Of a stretch of 64,000 nucleotides of DNA, positions 56,201-64,000 are shown one piece after another (position 1 is the stretch's first letter; the number at the start of each line of letters is the position of its first letter). This stretch comes from Phoronis australis (lineage: Eukaryota; Phoronida; Phoronidae): NCBI GenBank assembly GCA_002633005.1, contig NMRA01000176.1:98234-162233 (forward strand), in the 5' to 3' direction. The translations under genes were made by a program, and so were the position numbers. The notes below the pieces were generated by a model. It was not told the origin of the DNA and did not search any database. It saw only the letters and a list, made by a program, of their open reading frames with translations.

Positions 56201-59200
56201 CGTCAAGAGTTTTGAATCGCCGACTTTACCACTACACCACTCAGCGGCTGACGTCATCGAACGTGAAAATAGAATACTTAAATGAGCACGCACAACAAAA
56301 TCGCATGTTCAGCAAAGGGCATTGCACCGACACTTATAGGCTATGAAAACTCAGACGCGCAATTTCCATAAAAACGATATTTTAATTCAGTGAAATTTTT
56401 CTCGTGTCCTCTCACTTGTAAATCAACGATCTCCAATTTGAATGCGGGTATCGTGTCGTCGGGATCCTATAACTTGAGCATTATAGTCAGTTACTAGTGG
56501 TAACCTACTTTAGCAGACAATATTTTCCCGGTCGAAGCTTAGCATGATAAAATGTGTAGTAAGCTATAATAGTTGCTAAACCTTAATTTATAGATTCACT
56601 TCATTACTATTTTGTTTAAATTTCCAATTGGTTTTGAGTATAAGCATTGACAAAAATAGCTCGCTTTTCTTAAAAGGTAACGATCTCCGACCCCGGGCCT
56701 CTGACATAGAAAGTAGTTACAAAGCCGAGGCGAGTCGAGAAAGGTAGATCGATTCATTGCAATGTTTCTCGTTTAGTATGTGGTATAAATAGATTATTAC
56801 ATGTTCTCAGTCGTTATCCCCATTATCTAGAGCCCGAGTGGATTTTGGAGAATTATCGCCCGAGGGGCGTTAGCCCCGAGGGTGATAATTCTACAAAATC
56901 CACTCGGGCTCTAGATAATGGGGATAACGACTTCGCCATGTAATAGTCTATATTTATCTCACACAGTATGAAACCAAGCAGACAAACAAGCTAAATGTTG
57001 TCCAGTTAAGCAGTCATCATTGGCGGTAAAAGTGATTTTCTGAGATCAGCCTCGATGTGGAATTGAGCCTGTCACCCCGTGTTCGCAGCATATTGCTCTT
57101 CTGGCAGACCTATATACGAAAGTGGCAGAATACTTAATAAGTGTATCTAAGTGTTTAAGTCACTAACCTTGATTTCAGCGTCTGACCAACCACAAGAATT
57201 GGCGATTTGCCAGAAAATCACAAATTTGACCACAACGTATGCCACAAACTTAAATAGTCAACTCCAATCAACAATAAACCCCACCATAAAACTGATAATG
57301 AACCTTTGTTTTAAAATAAACATACCTCATTGGCAACTGTAGAGTCACACCATGAGAGATAGAGCTACAAAATACAACATTTTATCAACACTTTTCACAT
57401 AAACCTTGAGTTAAATGGCTGATATACTGTCATGCAGTATCATAAAAATACCACAGAGAGAAAAAGACAAAAGAAAATATTCCAGGTTCTAAACCGCTTA
57501 CTATTTCTACATGCAATTGAAGCGCTTAAATTTTAATCCTCATCTTTTTCGGCAAGATGAGATACCGATTCACCAACACAATCTATTTATGCGCAATATA
57601 AATTAGAATAGTTTGGTAGCAAATGTTCATGTACACGTTATGTTTAACGTCATGCAGGCAACAATTAGTCTGGTCAAGCAAAATCTCAGAATTTGCTTGA
57701 TGAATACCAGAAGAACTTGGCTACATTAACTAGGAAAACTAGTGGCAATGACGAAAGTAGTGAACAGTCCCCAGCCATCGCATATTCACAAAAAAGACTG
57801 CTTCCATTTTTTTCCTAAACTGAGGAAAATTTGTTCATTTAACTCGAGCTTTTTCAACCCAGGGACCATTCACAATAATCACCATTTCCATGAGTGTGCA
57901 TACACTTTTTCCATTCATGCGGAAGAGAACAAAAAGTTTGACATTTTTCAAGGTGAAAACAACAAACTGAAACCAGGACAAATTGTCTACTAGTATTTCA
58001 TATTTCACAAACCTGACCTGCCAAGTTGCTATGTCAACCATTGTGAATTTCAAGTGCTCAAAATTTCCTTTCCAAGTTAACACGTCGATGGTGCAGTTTT
58101 GTTGTATTTTTGACAAAAAGTGAAGAAGCAATAAATAAAACATATAGTTATTTTCAAATCAATATTTTTACAATGTCAAACACTTACAAGAGCAGCAAGC
58201 TACAACCCCTCTCTCCTTAAAGTGTGTTTTTGTGAATGTGAACATGTACAATAAATGTGAAGAATCCCCGAATTGGAGAAGTATTACACAACAAATCATT
58301 TGTCTTACTACAACTACATGTACAGTAAATCCAAGTTCTTTCAAATTGTTTATGGACATGAAATCAGTTCCATATACCATAATAAGTGATACAGCATACA
58401 ACTAAAAAATTCACACAGATGCTGTGTCGACAATTACCTCGGCGTTGACGAGAATGTTTTCCACAAGTGCCATGTATGCTTTCATTTCAGCTTTTTCCGA
58501 GTCCGATAAATGCTCACTTAAGTGAAAGCCCTGCAAATAAATCAACAAAATTGCACGTGTGTTCATCTTGTATCTTTTTGGTTGGCTAACGAATGATACG
58601 ATCAGTATTGTTAGTTAATTGTCAACCTTTGCGAAATCCTTTCACACTTCATTGAATAACTAAAATGTCCATTACCAACACATAAAGTAATCCAAATCCT
58701 CCATGATTGAAAAAGAAAAGTTTATGCATGTCTTAAAGCATCAGACAATCAATTATAATTATGAGACCACCATTTTCTGCTTTGAATATGAATTTCTAAA
58801 AAAAATGTAATGCATGCAATTTCATAATTATGATTTCTTCCTATCAATACACAGGGAACCATGTATCACACTTTTTAACCTTTAAACAATAAGGATATTA
58901 GCCTACAATGTCGTCCACAAGAAGTCTAAGTCTGCATTTTCCAACATAAACAAAAACCAAAGAAACAATTCCCTTGGTCACAGCCCATTCAATGGTCAAT
59001 AGATTTTCCACTGAACTGCAGCTATGAACAAGCCACATATTAGGGTAATGACGAAAAACAAATTTTAGGTAAAGCTTCATACAATTCGAATTTTGCATTT
59101 TTGAAAAAAAAACATAACGACTGGTTCCTTCCAGGCCTCGTGAACTAATACGTGGTGAAATTTAGCAAGTAGGTCACTCTCAGTAGCTTTCAAAATAAAT

Positions 59201-60939
59201 TAGATTTGACTTCGGCAGAACCCTGTGAGATCCAACCAGTCTCGGACAAACTTCTTGCTAGAGTTATTTGGCAGCTTAGTTGGACTTCTGTGACAATAGC
59301 ATTTTAACCTCAGACAGATGTTGTGCCTTACAGCTAGCAGCTACTTTGATAATGGACTTGCAAGGCAAGATGGCACGATTTTGACAAAATGTGTTGAGCA
59401 AAACTTGCTGAGATTTTACCGAAATTTAAGCGGATTTGAAAAAGATTCCAGTGGAAAAGAATTGGATATTTTGTTTACATACTTATTTATGTTCATTACT
59501 TCCGTCAAATTTCATCGTTGTCCAGTTTATTTTGCAATGCACGGAAGTGATCCTTTCGTAAATGAAAAAGGCGATTCGGGCAACGTTTGTTGAAAAAATT
59601 TTTGCACCGCTTACAGACGGGATGATCTAAAACTTTAGCGCGACAGCCAAAATAACTTAAGCGAAGATAAATTGGCTATTGATTATTGGAAGACAGGACA
59701 TGTCACCAAGACAACCAAGTACGCTGTCAATTCAGCCTATAATCCAGCGGCAATCAGGTAGTAACTGCTGATGCCTTCCAATCTCACTAGGTGGCATTAG
59801 TTTCAGCAAGAGCTTGAGCGCAGTAGTGCAACAACACAACAGAGCTCCTCATAAACGTACCCTGGTGTTCACAAAAGCAATGATTGGCTCCAACTCTGAG
59901 ATGACAAATGGGCCAGCCTGGATAAATGGAACTTTACCTGAAAATAAGCACTATACGTGTATGAATAAGTCTAAATACAAAGTATAGGCAGGTAGGTAAA
60001 AGAGGAAACATACTAGCACAGTTACACTGTACACATAATGTTTTTTTTCTAATGCTTATTACGAAATCTTCACTACAATGAATATACATAACCGAGAAAG
60101 CGCCATGAGGCATTATATCTGGGTTAAAAAATATACAAAGAAATCTATATACAATTATTATACACAAACACGTAAATTAAAAAAACTGATGTTAATATTA
60201 AGATTATATATGATTACGAATGTTAATAAATTATTTTAATACACATTGTATATAATTCTATACACTAACACAAAGAGATTTAATATAATTATAAAGAAAT
60301 TTTGATACTATTTCAACTAAAACCTTATTTTCATTTGGGTTGAGATCTTGACATCCATACAGAAAAAAATTAATTTTGTTATACAATTGCAGAATTTCAG
60401 AATATTTTTTTGTAAATATAAATAAATACACACAATGGTGAAAACAAACAATAAGATAAAGTTGACTTAAACAGTAGCTTACCGCCAAAACAAGTGGCTA
60501 AGTTCACATTTTTCGAATTCTCAAAAGATAATGGCAACAAAACTTCTCCAGTTCGGGACAACAATTGGCTAAAATGACATTTTTTTAAATTTCAAAAGGT
60601 TTACTAAATTGCTGCAAATACAGGTGTGAAATCGTGGTTCAACTGTCCCGTGTAGTGCGTTTTCTACCCAGATCAGTCTATCAGACTATCTCCACCAAAC
60701 TGCCTTATAGAAATTGAGGTGATGAAAAATGTGAAGATATAGAGTATTTAATTCGAGATTTAAAGACTCACCAGATGGCGACATATGCTCTGCATTTGTC
60801 CTTAACTCGACCTTGAATTTGATACCGCACATATGGAGGAAGGCTTTAACACCGAGACAGCAGGCAGCATCAGGCAGAAGGATCTGGCTGCCCTGGTACG
60901 GTTGAAATAAGTCAATGGTATCAGGCCATGGCAGGCTAC
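53210..60939 (-). CDS. MTX2: Metaxin-2, mitochondrial outer membrane import component (first exon not found)
   Basis: Seven minus-strand exons splice in phase to the C-terminal 247 residues: 60939-60772, 59937-59861, 58530-58438, 57364-57326, 55721-55596, 54881-54805 and 53758-53596. Human MTX2 has 263 residues, so only about 16-17 residues, one short 5' exon, are missing. Order: thioredoxin/GST-N-like half ([27 protein letters not shown]), [25 protein letters not shown], then the GST-C-like half ([50 protein letters not shown]). Metaxin-2 is a soluble partner of metaxin-1 on the cytosolic face of the outer membrane. It works with SAM50 in beta-barrel protein assembly and in linking mitochondria to MICOS and to transport motors. 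Residue-level agreement with the vertebrate protein runs along the whole length, and every intron is GT-AG. Confidence 0.94.
53229..53234 (-). terminator. MTX2: MTX2 poly(A) signal
   Basis: TTTATT on the plus strand is AATAAA on the minus strand, 360 bases beyond the MTX2 stop, and gives a short 3' UTR. Confidence 0.6.
53596..53758 (-). CDS. MTX2: MTX2 last exon
   Basis: Acceptor ACCCTGTCTTTCAG. It encodes [20 protein letters not shown], then [20 protein letters not shown] and [13 protein letters not shown] with stop TAA at 53598-53596. PTELDALV(F/Y)GHLY is the hallmark of metaxins. Confidence 0.96.
54470..54800 (+). repeat. Interspersed repeat D, copy 3
   Basis: Begins CTTTCAAAATAAACTAGACA and shares TTTGGCAG.TTAGT and GTTGTGCC blocks with the copy at 59190. 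It abuts the MTX2 exon at 54805-54881 on its 3' side in transcript direction, so it lies just after the donor. Confidence 0.6.
54805..54881 (-). CDS. MTX2: MTX2 exon encoding [10 protein letters not shown]
   Basis: Acceptor TGCTGATTTTAG, donor ACAG|gtatgt, phase 0 to 2. It encodes [20 protein letters not shown] then FFFGD. It corresponds to VDQCCQALSQRLGTQPYFF of human MTX2. Confidence 0.93.
55596..55721 (-). CDS. MTX2: MTX2 exon encoding [12 protein letters not shown]
   Basis: Acceptor CGCTCTTTCACAG, donor CGAG|gtgagg, 42 codons in phase 0. It encodes [20 protein letters not shown], then [26 protein letters not shown] and AIGW are diagnostic for metaxin-2. Confidence 0.96.
56792..56948. repeat. 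Long near-perfect palindrome in MTX2 intron
   Basis: The arms GTCGTTATCCCCATTATCTA... (from 56810) and ...TAGATAATGGGGATAACGAC (to 56931) pair almost without error. They run through AGCCCGAGTGGATTTT and AATTATC to a centre CGAGGGGCGTTAGCCCCGAG. A weaker outer pair, AGATTATTACATG / CATGTAATAGTCT, extends it. GCCCGAGGG-type palindromes are known dispersed repeats in several invertebrate genomes. It would form a hairpin of about 55-60 bp in the pre-mRNA. Confidence 0.9.
57326..57364 (-). CDS. MTX2: MTX2 39-base micro-exon [13 protein letters not shown]
   Basis: Acceptor TTGTATTTTGTAG, donor GAG|gtatgt, 13 codons in phase 0. Corresponds to LYLQWCDEATVGE of human MTX2. It is too short for ORF-based detection. 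Confidence 0.92.
58438..58530 (-). CDS. MTX2: MTX2 exon encoding [14 protein letters not shown]
   Basis: Acceptor TTTATTTGCAG, donor GAG|gtaatt, 31 codons in phase 0. It encodes [20 protein letters not shown] then [11 protein letters not shown], close to the human [20 protein letters not shown] region. Confidence 0.94.
59185..59460 (+). repeat. Interspersed repeat D, copy 4
   Basis: Starts CTTTCAAAATAAATTAGATT and shares TTATTTGGCAGCTTAGTTGG and GTTGTGCCTTACAGCTA with copy 3. The 91-codon plus-strand frame at 59318-59593 lies in this repeat and its flank and is not a gene. Confidence 0.6.
59861..59937 (-). CDS. MTX2: MTX2 exon encoding [19 protein letters not shown]
   Basis: Acceptor CTTATTTTCAG, donor AGG|gtacgt, phase 1 to 0. 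With exon 2 it rebuilds [12 protein letters not shown], the GST-N-like substrate-loop region conserved in metaxins. Confidence 0.94.
60772..60939 (-). CDS. MTX2: MTX2 exon 2 (first one found)
   Basis: Acceptor CCTGTTAGCAG, donor TCTG|gtgagt, phase 1 to 1. It encodes [40 protein letters not shown] and [15 protein letters not shown]. It matches human residues from about PWPENATLYQ onward. The first exon, about 16-17 codons ending in phase 1, must lie further right, in 61-64 kb or beyond the window. Confidence 0.94.
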
Positions 60940-63900
60940 CTGCTAACAGGGGAATACAAATGATTAATGATATTTAAAATGACATTGTACCCAGGGGTTC
61001 ACCCACGATTTCAAAAATAGGGTGCTCAAAATGGGTTTCCCAATTTCTCAGGTTGTCCAATAATGCATGACAGGATTTAGGACTCCAAGCCAAACTGCTG
61101 ATGTATGTTGCTTTGGAAGCATGGTTTTGCGATAATTTTTTCTTGTATCTTACATCATTTCTAAACCAATGACCTCCCAGACATGATCACTTATTCACTT
61201 CACTTAGAGGTCTAAAAGCTGAACACGGCATCCTACAAGTAGCTGGGGCGTCTAAATTTGAATCAAGATTGTCCATTTGGATGCCCTGGACAACCTCTAG
61301 ATGAAGGTATGTTGGCCCTGACAACCAATCACACAATGCCAAAAGCAATGCTATGAAGGTAGTAGACACACACTGTAGAAAAACCTGGATACGAGGAGCA
61401 TACCTACGTGCTTTTAAGTGTTGAAAAAGGTCACATTTCTTCAATACTACACTTCAACCCATGTGATAACATCGCACTCTTAAATTCCTCCATCAACCAT
61501 CATGAATCTAACTTAAGAGCACAGATCCTGCCCATTTTGGCAGTCAATGAATCGAATTCAGGGTAAACTTCAGTAATGCCTAGCGTCCTGGTAAAAAAGC
61601 AAGATCTTGCAAGATTCCGCTAGATAATGTTGTCTACTTTCAATGACAGTGCGTGACTTTGGCTAGATTTGCTTTTTGCCATGAGTAATTGAACATGAAC
61701 CAGTTTTACACCTGCAGCTATCTCGATAACTTACAAAGATAACAAAATATTCAAGAATTTCTGATTTGTAAAATCCCTTTGCTAGCATGCTGCATTATGA
61801 AGGAAAGCAGGGAACCTTTCGTAATTGTGAAATTAGGAGGTTAAGTACTAGTCCACGAGAGCACCAGCCATGAGCGGCAAGGTGGGGGTCAGCCGATTTT
61901 CACCAAATTTGGCACATAGGTAGTCCTAAGGGATCTATAAACAGCGGTAAAATATTTTCTCAAAATATTACGTTTTTCTAAAGTTATAGGCTCGAACACA
62001 TTTTACAGCTTCGCAGCCATGTTTTCATGGTATAAAAACTGTCCAGTTTTAACTGTTCATATTTTTCCTTGAATGAAAGCTATCGATTTATTATTCACTT
62101 GGCATTGTTTTTTGGTGCCTGTAGATTGTTACATAGATGTCTTGAAACACGATTCCGATTTACCACCCTCATTTAGTAATTTTACTACACTGCCCCCCGT
62201 TATGCCATTTTGAGGTTGTGTTCAGTACACTGCTGTACCAAATCTGCCCCCACTGTTATGAGAATGAAACTTAGCCAAAATGTTGACAAAACATGTTACT
62301 TTCATTTCATGAAATAAGAACTTTGTCATCCAGTTTATTAGTTATACATTTTGGTACCTCAAATGTACTAAAATGAGAAATTTTCATATATCTGAGACCA
62401 ATGCGTGAGCACCGTAAAATCCGATTGTCCTTCATGTTTTTCGATATTTTGCAACAAAATAGTTCCTCCTGAATGTTTTGAACGTTTTACTACTTACCAC
62501 TTAGGGCTACAGTGCTCCTAAATACCATACATGGCTCCATTTTGTAAAAAGCCGATTATGTCCTCCACAGTGAACAGGGTTAGTCATGAACTCGACAAAT
62601 GTAGGTTATTTTGATTTACAGTTGTTTTACTTTGCAATTTCCTCATGGGTATTTCTTCACACATATTCAAGTCAGATTTTCTGTTGATCAAATATTCATG
62701 GAATGCATTGTAATATCAAATGAATGATAAGTTTGATTGCATGACCGCAATTTTTCCCATGTCTTAAAACAAAAGACCGCAGAAATTTTCCTGACGAAAT
62801 ACCGGGTTTGCAGTTCTCTAAAAACATTCGAATGACAAGACTAACTCCACCACTGTCCGTGGCAACTCGTCGCATGTTTTTCGCCCATCGGTCCTATCAT
62901 TGTTTTCCTTTGTTATGTCATTTTTGGATGTAAGAACACAGGTCGCATGGATATAGAACCTTGCGAACATCAGACCGTTGCCGATAAGTGCTCGTCATTA
63001 TATCTTTATTATAACAACGCGAACAATGAAGATGCCAATCTATTGTTCTCTATGCGACCAGGTTTCCCGTGGATGACCACAGAAGAGGAATCCCAAAGTA
63101 TCCACAAACAATGACCACGCACCTTAGTAACTATTACCGCGTACACGAATCCTTTCCGTGGAACCTAAACACCAATTTTTTTAATCCGTGTATTGTGTTA
63201 TATTGCTCATGGTACGGGTTCAGACTCTGTTGTATTAAGATTCCAATCCCCAACCCTGTAATATGTACATGTAGTTTGAGTAAAATTTCTAGACAATGCA
63301 GGTTTATGGATTTATTCTCCTTGAAATGAAGAGTGAAAATCAAATTCTGCAGTTTTTTTAAAAGTAATCACTTATTGGAAGATCACACATCTAAAAAATA
63401 AAACAATGTTTGACAATTTTATTCATTATCTTATTTGAAAATTGCCTACCTCACAGACAACTCATCTAAGTTGAAAACATTCCTTGTGAAAAAATATAAA
63501 ATACCAACTAGAGACTTGTGTACTATAAAATATGTTTTCGTAATACAATGCAAAAATAACTGTACAGTCAAAAGTGCAAATGTTATGAGTCTAATAAAAA
63601 AATTGCCTTCCAGATCTTTTCAACACTCTAATTGCTACAGGACAGAGTCAACCACACAAAGCTCATAAAGTCAGGGAATTACATTTAAGGTGATGTAGTC
63701 TCATTGCGAAAACGTGATTTCGCAATATCGCTGACAACACTGGAAATCTCTTCTTCACAAACTTGAGGTAGCTGTATTTACCACATCAATGTTCTTATCA
63801 AAACTAACCACCACAAAATGAAAAAATTGGCTTGTCGGTTCCAATTAGGCAGCATTTTACAATAAAATGGTCATGAAAAAATACTTTTGTAACATGGTTT

Positions 63901-64000
63901 GCATTACAATTGCCCTACGATTACAGTTGTACATACACACTAGACCAGTAACAAAATTACCCATGGGAACCATAAAATGGTCAATTCGCCAAAAAAACAA
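60940..64000. other. Right flank, MTX2 upstream side, no exon recognised
   Basis: I looked on the minus strand for an exon resembling the MTX2 N-terminus and found none. The frames at 61187-61444 and 63069-63668 have no domain signature and conflict between strands. The stretch from 61857 (TCACCAAATTTGGCACAT and neighbours) has the look of a dispersed repeat, but no second copy was found in this window. Confidence 0.4.

Noticed and set aside
59318-59593. 91-codon plus-strand frame starting [10 protein letters not shown]
   Set aside because: It lies inside interspersed repeat D (related to copies at 54473, 22447 and 20813) and antisense within an MTX2 intron; the other copies do not keep the frame.
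61187-61444. 85-codon minus-strand frame with a hydrophobic segment, considered as the MTX2 first exon
   Set aside because: Its sequence does not resemble the metaxin-2 N-terminus, and no donor in phase 1 was found to join it to 60939.
1-64000. CRISPR array, bacterial operon or organelle origin
   Set aside because: Spliced genes, AATAAA signals and dispersed repeats throughout show a nuclear animal genome; the short tandem repeats lack unique spacers.

Overview
The window looks like the nuclear genome of an AT-rich, intron-rich, repeat-rich bilaterian animal, most likely a marine invertebrate. The evidence is spliced genes with GT-AG introns of 0.1 to 5 kb, canonical AATAAA signals, many foldback (MITE-like) and short interspersed repeats, and single copies of metazoan gene families: SKAP adaptor, Shisa, metaxin-2 and RPL41. 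I cannot name the species. Protein similarity was judged from remembered family features, not from a database search. Isolated N bases (1801, 12720, 32285-32289) show that this is a draft assembly.

Layout, left to right. (1) 1-2745: no gene; a 0.53 kb segment occurs twice, almost identically, with an N at the join. (2) 2746-5420, plus: RPL41, four exons encoding a 25-residue ribosomal protein, with a 5'TOP start. (3) 5421-14800: mostly gene-free. It holds one convincing minus-strand exon (9607-9315) for a small orphan protein with a faint resemblance to Pierce-type ciliary microtubule inner proteins, plus transposon ends and two ambiguous open stretches. (4) 29.6 kb down to about 14.8 kb, minus: a complete seven-coding-exon Shisa-type membrane adaptor of 296 residues. 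Its parts are a signal peptide, a microsatellite-coded YRS repeat, a Shisa cysteine domain, one TM segment, a Pro/Tyr-rich tail and a C-terminal PPxY. Its introns hold a 295 bp foldback element, a 566 bp foldback element and a 1.4 kb tandem array full of CTCF-core-like motifs. (5) 33.2-52.2 kb, plus: a complete 12-coding-exon SKAP-family adaptor of 472 residues (N-terminal helical region, PH domain, linker with six acidic Tyr motifs, C-terminal SH3). The linker is much longer than in vertebrate SKAP1/2 and appears to have grown by exon duplication. (6) 61-53.2 kb, minus: metaxin-2 (MTX2), seven exons found, first exon not found. (7) 61-64 kb: no gene recognised.

The Shisa-like and SKAP genes are head to head about 3.6 kb apart (coding start to coding start). 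SKAP and MTX2 are convergent, with about 1 kb between poly(A) signals. The neighbours belong to unrelated processes (translation, membrane trafficking/signalling, immune-type adaptor signalling, mitochondrial outer-membrane import), so no operon-like logic is implied. Every exon junction in the three large genes was checked for splice dinucleotides and reading phase, and all are consistent.
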